Both the position numbers and the translations under genes were made by a program. 64,000 nucleotides of DNA from Epiperipatus broadwayi. Taxonomy: Eukaryota > Onychophora > Udeonychophora > Euonychophora > Peripatidae. The stretch lies in contig JAQFVV010006221.1 of assembly GCA_028023455.1 (NCBI GenBank), positions 10,335,011 to 10,399,010 of the forward strand. The letters run 5' to 3'. The notes beneath the pieces were generated by a model. The model was given only the letters and a program-made list of their open reading frames with translations. It was not told the origin of the DNA and did not search any database. Positions within the stretch are counted from its first letter, which is position 1. Each line of letters opens with the position of its first letter. This document shows, in pieces, positions 26,160 through 41,868 of the stretch.

Positions 26160-27540
26160 TATATTCAGGTGTTTAAAAATATAGAAATAATTTTTATTCA
26201 CAATTCCAGATGCACGTATAAAATAATAAATTTACTGCATATACTATAACATTATTATTCTATAAGATTAGAATTTTTAAAAATTAACGAAATACAAAAT
26301 TTTAAATCTCAAAATAATAGTTTTAACACAATCATGATATATAATCAAAAGTTGTAAAATATTATAATTCGTGCTTCAAATACAAAAAAAAAAAAGATTT
26401 AATATTTAAAAAAGTATATTTCACCATAAATTTTGACGCTCTTTTAAACTAAATTGTTTTATATTCTTATGTACAATTAGTAGTTAAACTATCAATTGAT
26501 TATATTAACGTCTGTTTTTCTTTCTTTTCCCCCGGAGAGGTTGTTGGTAAGTGAATTTCAGAGCAATGCAGAATCTGTTTATCAGTTCAGTTCAACAATA
26601 TAATAAGAACACGAATAATCATTATAGCTGTAATAATAAGTAAAAGAATAGTTACTTATGGCATAACAATACAATGGAAACAATAAATAATATACACAAG
26701 CAGCTGATATATTTTATTGATTCACATTTATACAATAATAAATTTATACTATAAATTAGTGGTCTGTGTCCCTTTATTTCACTATACTAATCAATTATTT
26801 GTTTTTCATTTTCAACAAAATCACATTTTTAAAAGAAGCAATTTATAATCTTCACACCCAAACATTAAGAAATTGCATATGCAAAATGACCGAAATATTG
26901 CATATATTTTGCAGATTTTACTTTTATGACCAAATAATTTTCTAATCTAAAAATGTTTTCTTTTTATATTTAAACTATTTCTAATTTTTAATCATTATAA
27001 ATAATTTATTAAACGTTTTATCATTAGTTGGAACAAAAGCAATCCATGTTTTCTTTTTTTTTATTGCATTAATTTTCTTGACAAACATTTCTAGTGTGCA
27101 CTTAGAAAAGTAGATATATTGAGAAGTAAATCATGAACTCTGACCCAATAGGCATTTGACACACTCTCCACTCATAGTGATAGTTGAATCATATTACATT
27201 ATTATTTATTTCTTTATAGAAACTTTTAATTTCATTCAGGATAATTTTTACCCGATAGTTAGATAACACAATGCAAGATATTTTTGGCATGTCATGGTGT
27301 ATCAAAGTTTTTAAACTAATAAAATATAATTATATTAATCAGCACTTGTTCTCAACTACTTGGGAATGAATAAAAATTATCATTATCTGCCTACTAGAAT
27401 ATTTAGATTTTGTAAGCTCCTATAAAAGAATAATTAGATATCCATATGCTGAAAAAATTGAACAGTTAGTTGACTGGGAATCAGCTGCCTCAAGCAAATT
27501 TTCCTCTCTACACACATTGCAATACCAATCATAAATGTAA
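26160..27540. other. AT-rich spacer, no gene seen
   Basis: Apart from homopolymer tracts near 26384 and 27053, nothing was recognised. Confidence 0.5.
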
Positions 27541-27708
27541 AAAACAAGGCAAAACTCTCTCCATACAGTAGTGTCATCCTGTGCCAATCAGAGTAATCAA
27601 TGGATGCCAGAAGGCTTGTGCATAAAATCCCTATCTAGCACCTACTCATCCAATATCTCCAGACTAGACACAGGCTGGCACTAATGTATGGAGAGTTTTG
27701 CCTTGTTT
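27541..27708. repeat. Compact family A element with both ends
   Basis: ACAAGGCAAAACTCTC at the left and GAGAGTTTTGCCTTGT at the right form terminal inverted repeats around only about 130 bp of family A text. The AAGG variant (instead of CAGG) marks a subfamily shared with the neighbouring copy. Confidence 0.8.
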
Positions 27709-28220
27709 AATAACAATTATGTACCAGTATAACAGATGGTGATCATGTGATGTTTAGTGGTTTAACACCAATCCTGCCTAATAGGATAGTGGTGGCTATG
27801 GTTGTTAAAAGAGCCAAAGTCACCAAAAGGTATGGGTGCTGAACTGAGTTCAGACCCATATGACTATATAAGCTATTGAGCTTAGATTGAAAATATTCTG
27901 TTTTCAATTTCATTCTTATAGTTTTGTAGTTAAGCAGAGATAAAAGGTGTCTGCTGGAGGGTTGCATTAGATCCTAAGATCTAGGTGCAGTGCTCTCAGA
28001 TCCAGTGCTCTTCATGGATGAAGGCCACAAGCCAGAAACTAGTCTGAGGATATTGGATGAGTATGCACTAGATAGGGATATTATGCACAAGCCTTCTGGC
28101 ATCCATTGATTACTCTGATTGGCACAGGGTGGCACTTCTGTATGGAGAGAGTTTTGCCTTGTTTAATAACAATTATGTGCTAGTATAAAAGATGGTAATC
28201 ATGTGAGGTTTAGTGGTTTA
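27709..28220 (-). repeat. Family A element between 56-bp direct repeats
   Basis: A 56-bp border (AATAACAATTATGT..GATCATGTGATGTTTAGTGG) occurs at 27709-27764 and again at 28165-28220. Between them is family A in reverse orientation, including the hexamer-rich words TCCTAAGATCTAGGTGCAG and AAGCCTTCTGGCATCCATTG. A 74-codon frame at 27743-27967 (-) is a by-product. Confidence 0.8.
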
Positions 28221-28221
28221 A

Positions 28222-28670
28222 TCATAAATGTACTAACTACTTTATCATGAGATTCCTTTGAAGATTAATTTATGATCACTTTATGACTTTATTCCAAAAG
28301 TGCTTATGAATGAGACATTTTTGCTAAGATGAAAAGTTACTTGAAGAAAAAAAAACGTTTTAGTATTTTATTTTTAATTATTTGTTTTTGATTTTGTAAT
28401 TACTAATAATAAACTTCACTTAATCTTCTCCCCAAATTATCTTTTTGATCACATCTTCTTACTAGTAGGAAATCTTCACTTTAAACACAATAATATTCAT
28501 GGATCTAAAGGGCAGGTTTGATTCCAATGCAAATCCTGTCACTGGTCAGACCAGCATTATGAAATGATGTATTATGAACTAATCTGTGTGTTATTATTAA
28601 TAACTGAATGAATTTGAAAAGTTTATATAAAGTGATTTTTTAAAAAAGTTATTTAACAATTAACCCTTTC
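28222..28670. other. AT-rich spacer, no gene seen
   Basis: A short patch at 28500-28560 has GC-richer text (GGGCAGGTTTGATTCC, GTCACTGGTCAGACC) with no assignable identity. Confidence 0.5.
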
Positions 28671-29148
28671 AACAATGATTATTTAATTGGCCGAATGAGT
28701 TAAATATCAAAACTTTTAATTGGCCAACTCACAACTTTAACAAAATCAATTGTTAAAATAGATTCACTTTTAATAATATAAATACATTAGTTTCATCTGT
28801 GAAAAGTATATTAATAATTTGTCAGATTATGAAAGTAAATGAAAGTCTTTTTAAAAATAAAATTTGATTTATAATTTAAAAAATATTCAATTGTGGTGAA
28901 ATGAAAAGTAACTGCTATTTGACCAACCAAAAACATTTCTGACGCAATCTTTTTTTTTTCACTTTTACGTTATGATAAATATGTAGCAATAAATAAATAA
29001 TTCTTGGTAACATCTTAACTATTTTTCTAAAATAATTTGATTTTTAGTATTATTTTATCAATAATAATTTGTAATTCAATTAAAATATTGTTTGAAATGT
29101 TGTAAACATTCGTTTATCATTTTCAAAATAAAAAACAAAACGAACGTA
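28671..29148 (+). mobile_element. Dispersed repeat D, copy 1, about 480 bp
   Basis: It is nearly identical by eye over its whole length to 48291-48778, in the same orientation. It starts TAACCCTTTCAAC and ends AACAAAACGAACG followed by TAA. Both copies have TAA at both ends, which fits a 3-bp target duplication, but the termini are not inverted repeats. No coding frame. Class unknown. Confidence 0.85.
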
Positions 29149-29150
29149 AC

Positions 29151-29858
29151 TTTTTACTTTTTGGCAGCCATTTTCCTTTCTGACAGAAGTTCGACAGCCA
29201 ATAAGATTCAAGAAAAGGTAATGAGAAGGCAGTGCTTTGGCTTTGTTTGACATATATGGTCATTTTTATTGATTTTTTACTTGTAAAATAATTCTGAAGA
29301 GGGCACCATCTTACAGAACTTTTGATTTTCTTTTCAATGACGTATAATATGTATACGTGGGATAAAAAGTAGCCGATTTAGAGTGATGTCAAATCTACTC
29401 ATTTTTTTACGAGTCAGGCAGTTAAAGCACAATATTAGATTTCAGACAAATATTAGTGGCATCTATATTTACTTATAATTTCATAAAAGAATGTTTTCTG
29501 ATTAATGGCTATAGATATCACTACTGTGTACTTTCTCTAATCAGATTTTCTGATTTATTATTAAGTTCAAACAGTTTTGAAAAAAAAAAACAACACAAAA
29601 AACAACTAATCAACAACAAAGGTAGTGATAATTTGAAAGTAATTTCATATATTTACTCCATTCTATTTTAATATAAGTTTTACTTTGTTTTTGTTTTTTT
29701 AAGTTTTCAAATGATAAAATGTTATAGAGATCTTTTTCTGTTTGTATTTATTAATATATGGTCACTGCAAATATTCTTAACAGATATTTAATATGCCTTT
29801 ATTCCTTTCCATTTTCCGTGATATATACATACAAATAAAATGTCCGTTAATTTAAAAC

Positions 29859-29861
<3 letters not shown>
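29151..29861. other. Moderately complex AT-rich sequence, no supported gene
   Basis: The first 280 bp (GGCAGCCATTTTCC, CAGAAGTTCGACAGCC, GAGGGCACCATC) are less AT-biased than the surroundings, but I could not assign a repeat or exon. The 71-codon frame at 29456-29671 (+) has no known motif. Confidence 0.45.

Positions 29862-29886
<25 letters not shown>
29862..29886. repeat. (ATT)n microsatellite, short
   Basis: About eight ATT units. Confidence 0.9.
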
Positions 29887-29889
<3 letters not shown>

Positions 29890-30041
29890 ATACTTTTACT
29901 TCTCAATATTATGTAACAAAAGAACACTTATTTATAATTGTTAATAAAGAAGAAGATATAAATTAATATTAAAGTTTATCAGCTTAACGTTTTTGAGGAT
30001 CCATGCCTCATATTCATAGCCTTCATAAAATGTATAGTAAA

Positions 30042-33300
<3,259 letters not shown>

Positions 33301-33305
33301 AAATA

Positions 33306-33370
33306 ATAACAACAACAAAAATAGTAGTAGTAGTAGTAGTGGTAGTAGTAATAATAATAATAATAATAAT
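33306..33370. repeat. AAC/AGT/AAT trinucleotide microsatellite
   Basis: Runs of AAC, then AGT, then AAT. Confidence 0.9.
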
Positions 33371-33550
33371 GATTCATCCTGAATCTCGATAAACTACACA
33401 TCACAGCAATTCATTTACATAAAACCATTCAAGTTCTTCTATCCTCTCAAACCACAGAGCTCTTATTCTCTAAAACATATTTTATGTTGTGGAAAATGGA
33501 ACAAATAGAACTTGATCCAGTATAAAGGTACCTCATATATATATATATAT

Positions 33551-36500
33551 TGTAACCGTTCGATTGTTGTCCCAACTACATAATATCACCAAAACATAAG
33601 TGCGCTAAGAATTGTAACCTTGATCACCGATCAAATCCCGCTGCACATTGTCAGCTATTAAGAGCTGTAACCAAAAGCATATCATGCCATCTATATTGTG
33701 CACCAAAGACCACAACCAAAATCTGGAGCAACTTACCACAGACCAAACTAATGATATAACATAAACTTTTTATGATTTAATTTGATCGCAGCCAGGGTGT
33801 ACCAAGAAGACCTATCATAGTAGTATGATAAAATACATTAAACAAATTATAAGTATGTAATGTTATTATCTTTCAAACCTTAATTTGTGATTTTCATTGT
33901 ATGAGACCCGATGGCCGACCATGTACAAGATGGCATAATTTGTGGAACTACATAAGTTTATGAAATTTTAAACCATCTATATGATTTTTAATACAAATGC
34001 TAGTCCAAGTAAAGCTTTGCAATAAATAAACATAAATACTTGGGTTCTTTTTTTATAGTTTACTATATCACTGAGACTCTTATTATACTGACAAATGACA
34101 ATTTAAAAACGTTAAGTAAATATATTCAATCATGTCATTATCTGGTAAATCTGTTTACAGGTTTAATAATCAATTTGTATTGTATACTAGAATTAACTAC
34201 GCTAAGCTAAAATGATGGAAAAGGTAAATGGGATTTTATTGTACCTTACACATCTTAAACTACCAAAGACGAAAAGCATCTAAATGTTTTCTCAAAATAT
34301 CACTAAACTCTTATATCATGTTGACGATAGTATGTACTTCAATGTATGCTCTATCCAAGGTTTATGATTTCTGATTTTACGAATGACAAATAGCAACGGC
34401 ACAGTAGGTTTAATTATAAATCAACGTTTATTTACAAATTTATGAATAATAAGTAATTAATTCTAATGTTATAATTAAAGACATAAATAAACAAATAAAA
34501 TAAATAAATTATAATTCCATCGATTTTCTTCAATAACATATGTACAGTTTTTAAAAACCTAATCATACCTTATATTTCAATTTGGTATAATGAATGTATT
34601 GAGGAAATTATACTAAATTCAACATCAACTCATGAAACATCTAATGTCATTTCCAGATTCAATAAATCTATACCGTAAACTTATAATAATATAATAAATA
34701 ATAATATATCTGTAGGATTTAGCTATAATGCAATCATTAAATAAAGTGAAAATTTAAACTTACATTCAGGTAAATAATAATCAACCAACAGTTAATTATT
34801 ATGAGGTAACTTGAATAGAATGTCCTGCTACAATTTAATAATCTAACTTATAAATTATACTTACAAATGGAAGAAGATGATTTAGCAGAATAACCAAAAT
34901 ACTTTGCCGACTTATATCTATGAAGTAAAACCATATTCCTGTGGATGCATTCATCTACACATAGGAATTAAATAACACTAAACGCTTTGTGGATTTATAC
35001 ACCATCATAAAGTAATAAATATAATTACACAATTCCACGGATTAACTACCAGCACAGGAATGAGTGTAAAATACAAAAAAAAATGGCAATTAAGTAATCT
35101 GCGGATTAACCACTGGCACAGATTAATGCCTTTTAACATTATAAAACAACATTACTATTTACTTCACATTAAAGTGCAAAATTCTGACCATTCAGAAAAC
35201 ACTAACATTTTAGCAAATGTGGGTTCTTGCATAATAAAATGTTACGCTAATCAGGACAACTAATGTACTAACTTATCTTGCTTAAGATAAAACATATGTA
35301 ATATAATATAAGTAATATTAGTATAGGAATAGAAATCTGGAAAGACTCACAAAATGCCTCATAAAAATTAATACATCTCATAAATTCATTTAGCACTTTT
35401 CAAGCTTTTTCGCAAGCGCTATTCTCTTGAATAAGTATTTTATTCAACCCCTATTAATTTAAACTTAATAAAATATAACTTATGAACTTCACATGCAAGT
35501 TCATCTAACGATAAAATTAAAGTAATGCATTATTCATCAAATACATAAAATCTAACAGGTGTGTGTGTGATATAAATTAAATGTATAGCATTTTATAGTT
35601 CAATACATGAATTCTAGCAGGTGTGTGTATCACAAATTAAATTGTATAGCATTTTATAACTACAAATATGATCCGTGAAATCCATGTACGATGTGTCGAA
35701 CAATAAATATACGAAGTAATAGCTACAACTATAGTTGAATTCCATACATGATATTTTATCCATTTGTATTAGTTATTATAAGCACTATTAGATTAACGAT
35801 TTTACGTGGCTCCATAAACATGAAACAATTCCAATGATATGACACGCAGAGTTTAAATGAAAATGTTTTTTCATAAGTTATTAATTTCTACATTTCTTTA
35901 TTAAAACTGTTCCAAGTTTATCACATCCATGCTAATATTTATTTATCCACGCTTAAATCTAGAATACTAATTATAGCAATTAATTTAATCATTTCAAACT
36001 GACGATAAAATTAGAAAATAGCTTTGATTAATTATTTGAAGACTGTTTTTATTATCCAAATGGTAAACAAATTAACTAGTAAATATATTACTGGCATTGC
36101 AAAGTTAAATATCAATCAATACTATATTTTTTATTAAAATTATAAACTATGTTAATAACTTTAACATTTTACTTTAATTTAAACTTCTTCTTTTTTAAAA
36201 AGCAAATTTTCATATTTATAAAACTTCTGTAATTAAAATACTTATTTAATTTTTCCAAATTGTAGAATAATAAATATTTTAAAACATACCAAAATCTTGC
36301 AATCAATTCTGCTTTTAAACTGGAAAGCTCCGACATATTTCAAATGTAATATTGGAAAATTATTACTGGCGATTTGATCCACCTGGCTAGCCGACTTGAA
36401 CAGACTTTTCAATTTAGCAATTCATCTTATTATTAAATACCACTATGTTATTTTTACGTTTATAGAAAACTTTGTGGTAATCCGTTTACTTGTTAACTAT

Positions 36501-37030
36501 TTTAAAATAAGCTTATCATATTTACACCATTTGCCTTTTACCATTTTCTTTTCTTTCTCCCTCCAAAAGCAACACTATCAGACGATCTTTTTTTTAATTC
36601 GCGCTCCTTTCTTTTTTACATTGAAACGCATACGTAATTACTGTATTTATTTTTAATAATTAAATTTAGTTGAACAAATGGTTTTTTTTTTTTTAATTCA
36701 ATGGAAATAATTTTTAAGACCATTTTAAACAAATAAAAATTATTATTATTTTTAATAATATTTTAACAGATTTAATGTGTTGTCAAATTTTTAAAAAGTT
36801 AAACATTTTGATATGAATTAGTATATGGAAAGAAGCAATTTAAATTTATTAAAATAATATAGACAACAAGTAAGGCAAAATATTACCCATTCTCTCTAAT
36901 AAATTATTTTGAATATAAGAGAGTAATCTGTTCAAAGTGCAAATCAAGCCAATCAAATCACCAAAAGAAGACAGAGAAATTTTTATACCATTTACATCAA
37001 TTATTATATTTTATACTAAAATATATGGTT

Positions 37031-37033
<3 letters not shown>
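33551..37033. other. Candidate element bounded by TGTAACC and GGTTACA, no gene
   Basis: TGTAACC at 33551 directly follows an AT run. GGTTACA at 37027-37033 directly precedes a 62-bp AT run. The interval would be 3483 bp long. Only seven terminal bases are inverted matches, so this is tentative. Frames inside (35060-35263 and 36396-36656, +) lack recognisable domains. CpG-containing text near 33551-33720 and 33900 (GACCCGATGGCCGACC) stands out from the AT-rich remainder. Confidence 0.3.
35537..35659. repeat. Two-unit tandem repeat, about 62 bp
   Basis: Both units hold AAT-ACAT-AA/GAATTCTA.CAGG, a TGTGTGT run and TGTATAGCATTTTATA. Confidence 0.8.

Positions 37034-37095
<62 letters not shown>
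37034..37095. repeat. (AT)n microsatellite, 62 bp
   Basis: Uninterrupted AT dinucleotides. Confidence 0.98.
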
Positions 37096-37097
<2 letters not shown>

Positions 37098-37149
37098 TTC
37101 AATATCCAATATCTCATGTGCAGTCCATCTCCACTCTCCAGACTTCTGG

Positions 37150-39773
37150 CAATGATCAATAAATTGCATACATGGATTACATTAATGTATCCTGCACATC
37201 ATATTCATCAACAATTACACATACTTTCCCAGGCTTATCAAAAACCACCAAGTTAAAGAATATCTTGCCATTAAAATAAGAAGAATTTTGTCTTACACAC
37301 CAACATACATGGACCTGGGCATATATTTTCTGGACCCTGGGTCACACATCCACACTAAAAGTTTCTATGAGACTCCAAGTTGATGGCAATATGTGTTCTG
37401 GCTATAACGTGGTTAATCCTATATACCAATATTTCAAGCAGAAGTTACCAATCCACAATGCATTCACACCACCTTCAAATCTATTTGGGCCACTCAATGC
37501 CAACATCCCATTCCAAACCATTCAATTTTCTGACAAACTGGTCACTATAAATAATGCATGTCACCAAGGTTCCAATGGAATTCCTGCATTTGTTTTTGCC
37601 TTCTGTGACCTGGTAAACTATCTATTGCAAATGATATATGACATCAAAGGTCTGTATTCAATATCAATTGTCCCATTTACCAAAAAACAGGCTTAACTAC
37701 TACTCTAACCAACCTTCTAATTTCTTTGGGGCCACTGGGAATTAAGATACTGGAAAAAGTTGTAATGAATCATTTAAAGCCACACCTACTTCCTCTAATT
37801 TCCAATATATAGTTTGTAAAAAAAGACTCTTCTGCCATACAGACTGCTCTGATGTTTAAAGCAGTGGTTCAAGGCCAAAAAAATATTCTCTTAATTGCAG
37901 TTCAGCTAGATATAGAGTCTGCATTTCACCTATTCTGACTGATATGCTAGCTAACACTATCATTCCAAGTACTCTGCTTTACTTAAGTAATAACTCACAG
38001 CAGTGCAGAGAGATACATATCACTCTTTATAGAAAAAGTTCACCGTCATTCATCCCTTTGCAATCCATCTCCCAAGGCTCACCTCTTAGTTTTAATTTTC
38101 TTCATAAATCCCCTATTAAAGCACATACAACAGAAATTTTCAGACATTCAAATTATACATATTCACCCATACATTCCATGCATAGGATACATGGATAATG
38201 TCACTGTCTTCCTGCCATCTCATAAGCATCTTACCATATTGCAAAGCATTTTCAATCAATATACTGCCACGTATAAACTTAGGTTTAAATGAGTAAAACA
38301 ACAGAATCAATGAACCATACACTCAAATATTCCAGAGAAAGGCATGCTCTTTCTTAGGTTTCCCATTTTACATGGTATCACTTATGATGAACATCTTACA
38401 AAACAAGCTTAAAGTAAATGCCACACAGTTTACCAACTCCCTCTCCAAAGCTTATCTCTCCCTTTATACTAAAATTCACCTATTTAATGTACTCATAATG
38501 AGTAAGGTTACATATTAATTGCTTATTGTTAAATTTTCAAAATCGTTTAATGCTGCCATCTCTTCCCTCTGCAATAAGCTATATGGGGCAGAAATACAGT
38601 TTTAATCTTAGCTAAGATACTTAGTTGCCAACCCATTAATATCGGTCTGAGCCTCCAAAGTATCCGAGTGATCTATAACCAAAAAGTCATAAATTTCAAT
38701 TATATCAATTGTTAAAAAGTTCCCAGTTCTACAATCACTGATACAAGTGATCCTTACTGATAGATCTCTCCCTATATTTGCTACATTTTTAATCACACTT
38801 AACTAATCAATCCTATCACCATCCAACCAATCAACATTCCCCATAACTAATAAATACATAAACTGACAAACATATACTATACTATATCCTCAGCCCAACA
38901 AAGATTATCCTTCTTTCATGTTTGGTATCAATAACTGCCAGCTAGTCCACTCCTTCAAAAGATGATCCCTGGAGATTAAATTTTTCCAATTTGCTAGTTA
39001 ACCTACATGCATTGCCAACATTGTATTTTCTCTAGTATCACTGTCTATATAGAAATATAAATCCATTCAACATCTTATATAATCTGGCAGAAGAAACTCA
39101 ACAACATCTCTTTCAGTAGTGTCAAGTCCTCAACCACACTAAGACTCTCATGCTAAATATATACAGGCTACCAGTTGCATCTATACAACAGCTAATTCAA
39201 TCCTATCAGAGGATACACCCACCACAGCACATGCAACAACTTTCACCCTGTATGCACTCTGGTGCACTCACTGCATCTTCACGATTGGCAATAACACCAG
39301 AAGACATTCAGCTACATTCATTAATAAGCTTCAACAAATCAAGTCTCAGGACAACACATCTGCACCCCCAAATATTTTTTCCACCACCTGGTCACTGCTA
39401 AAACAACCATCCAATCTATAAAAGGTCATAATCCAATAATAACCTCATTGAATAAAATTTAATGGTACCATCCATTAACTGTCAATAAAACTCACCTTTC
39501 CTAACTGTTTTCAACTTCATCCACCATTGGGCTACAGAATTTGCTCCCCATCTATTGCATTCTACTGGCTGTCAATATGTAGAATTATGCTCTGAATTAA
39601 GTTTGCCACCCTAGTATACTACAGGAATAACAATTAAAAGAACAACAATCAAAATTAATTTACTGACTGTAACTAACTTTTAATAAGACACTAGATTTGC
39701 ACCTGTAACCCTTGCAATCAATGTTATGTAATGCCATGTAACCTAATGAATTAATGAAGATTATTGTTGAATA
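37150..39773 (+). pseudogene. Decayed LINE copy 2, same family as 30150-32157, plus strand
   Basis: Shifted plus-strand frames match copy 1 in order. Before the RT core is a frame at 37367-37696 ending YSISIVPFTKK. At about 37710-37935 comes SLGPLGIKILEKVV then VQLDIESAF (motif A); 37944-38110 gives REIHITLYRKSSPSF and SQGSPLS (motif B). At 38188-38199 the catalytic box reads YMDN rather than YMDD. Near 38985-39025 LHALPTLYF matches LEALPTLHF of copy 1. At least one internal stop (near 37810) and several frameshifts are present, and motif C has lost an aspartate, so it is dead. It contains about 550 bp upstream of the point where copy 1 is truncated and ends in an AAT/GAT tail at 39774. It is older or more decayed than copy 1. 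Confidence 0.85.
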
Positions 39774-39826
39774 GTAATAATAATAATAATGATGATGATG
39801 ATGATGTTGTTGATGATAATAATAAT
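39774..39826. repeat. AAT/GAT microsatellite, LINE tail
   Basis: AATAAT passes into GATGAT and back to AATAAT, directly behind the LINE copy 2 3' end. Confidence 0.9.
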
Positions 39827-40130
39827 TCAATCCAATTTATTAAGCATGTAACAACAAACTAGTAACAATCCAATTATTGTACAGCTTTTACAAACCAAGA
39901 ATTAATTTACATTGTTTTAAAAAATCATAACAATTCAAATTAAATATATCATCATTCAAAAATATATATCATAGCAGAATTTTTATAAACATTATGATTA
40001 TATTTTTTAATATAAAATAAATTATTATTTTTATTTATATTAGGAATTCTGTAATATATATTATGAACAAATTCCAATACATCAAATTCACATAAAACAT
40101 TTTTTTTATATGTTAAATCATTGACCAAGA
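39827..40130 (-). other. Possible LINE 3' UTR fragment in inverse orientation
   Basis: Text after the microsatellite (TCAATCCAATTTATTAAGC..GTAACAA..) resembles the minus-strand 3' UTR region at 30150-30230 (CTTTATTGAATATAACAAG..GGTTACA). The similarity is weak. Confidence 0.35.
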
Positions 40131-40192
40131 AATGAACCCAGGCCAGCTGCTTGGAAGGCAGCTATGCTAACTGCTAGGCCACCAATGCTTGA
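40131..40192 (-). mobile_element. tRNA-Gly-like SINE, 3'-variant copy
   Basis: On the minus strand: TCAAGCATTGGTGGCCTAGC, then AGTTAGCATAGCTGCCTTCC, then AAGCAGCTGGCCTGGGTTCA. Box A (TGGCCTAGCAG) and the anticodon loop CTTCCAA are the best preserved in the window and closely resemble tRNA-Gly(UCC). The shared 3' tail and A tract are absent, so it is truncated or diverged. No clear target duplication. Confidence 0.8.
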
Positions 40193-40520
40193 CCATCTTT
40201 TTTCATAAGATGTATTTCACTATCTATAGTTAATTCCAAACTTAGGTACTTAAAATGTTATGTTATAATAATGCCATTGTGAATTGCTGAGATATGGGTG
40301 AATAAATAAGGTATATAATACAAATTGATTAAGTAAACAAATATTCAATTTTATTTACATTGCTAATAAACAATATATTAATAAAATATGAGATTAATAG
40401 TTTAAACAGCTTTGATCAACTTATGACATTCAATCATAGAGCTGCTACAAATAGTAAAATAAATATAATAAGCTTTTGCTATTTAGGTTTTTACTTAATA
40501 ATCTTACATGTGTTATATAG

Positions 40521-41258
40521 GGTATATGAGCACAGAGTTTCACACAACCCACCACTCACCACTATATCTCATATCACTGATACACTTGAACACATATATG
40601 TTGAAAAGATAAATAATCACCAATATATGTATTTCATGCTAAACCAGCAATCATCAGTTGGTCCAAATTATCATCTCTACACATATATGCAATAAGTGCT
40701 CAGATATATATTAAGATAGCCAATCTTCTTACTTTAATGGACAGGCTTCAATCCACTCCACACTCCCAACTCTTCAACTATCCATCCAATTAAAAATCTT
40801 ATGATGAAATGCTCAAAGGCCACCCTGAGGCCGAGATTTTTGTCACATCCATGTTGACCTAAAGTCAATCCGACCCCTCATGTACAGGACATAATCCATT
40901 TAATGCATATACCAGGGATGGGAAGGCATCTCTACTATGTAATAAGTGAAATACAGGCTTATTATATACCTGTAACAATATATGTAATATATAGAGTATA
41001 TGTGCACAGACTTTCACATGATCAACCACTCTCCCCTCTATCTCATAACACTGATACACTTGAACACATATACGTCGAAAAGATAAATAATCACCAATAT
41101 ATGTATTTCATGCTAAACCAGCAATCACCAGTTGGTCCAGATTATCCATCTCTACACATATATGCAATAAGTGCTCAGATATATATTAAGATATCCAGTC
41201 TTCATACTTTAATGGACAGGCTTCAATCCACTCCACACTCCAACTCTTCAAACATCCA
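40521..41258 (+). repeat. Family B1, two copies in tandem (478-bp period)
   Basis: The first copy at 40521-40945 is full length, and the second at 40995-41258 stops after CACTCCAACTCTTCAAACAT. Both read GCACAGA.TTTCACA.., ACTGATACACTTGAACACAT, GATAAATAATCACCAATATA, TTTCATGCTAAACCAGCAAT. The frame 40903-41340 (+, 145 aa) and others here are readings of the repeat. Confidence 0.85.
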
Positions 41259-41868
41259 GCCTGTATTTCAGTTATTAATAATCTTACATAAAATCACATA
41301 CACATCTATTATCATTCAACCTTTATTAATTAAAGTCTAAATTATAATAAGCTTTTCTTTTAAAAACATGTCTTTATAGTTTGGAATGTTTTGAAAATAA
41401 ACATTGTGAAAATTATTATATATCATTTAATTAACATAGATGTGAACAAAATATAGATAATCAATTAATGAATTAATTACTTTATGTAAAGGAAAACAGA
41501 TAACAAATATAAATATTTTTTTTAAAATTTTAATATGTAGGCTTAAGGATAGGCATACCGTTATAATATATATATATAAATATTTTTATTAAAAATGCTT
41601 TTATTTAATTTGAGGAATAAGACACTAAAAAACTAAAAATATTTTTTTCTTGAAGACAATTTGGCTTGTATGTTTAAATTGAAATAGAGATAGAGAGCAT
41701 TCTTAAATTAATTAATTCCAGTGATTAAATTAATTAAGTTATGAATATCTCTGGTTTTATTTCAAGTTAAATATACTGAACTAATTAATTTTTGATTTTT
41801 AGGTGATTTCTCCTCAAATTAAATAAAAAATGTAATAAGTGCACTTATAAGCAATAAATGGAGAAGTT
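41259..41868. other. AT-rich spacer, no gene seen
   Basis: CCGTTATAATATATATATAT at about 41559 resembles the GGTTACA-(AT)n junctions elsewhere. Confidence 0.5.

Noticed and set aside
40903-41340. 145-aa frame as a gene
   Set aside because: It lies across tandem family B repeats, and the same peptide phrases arise from other noncoding copies.
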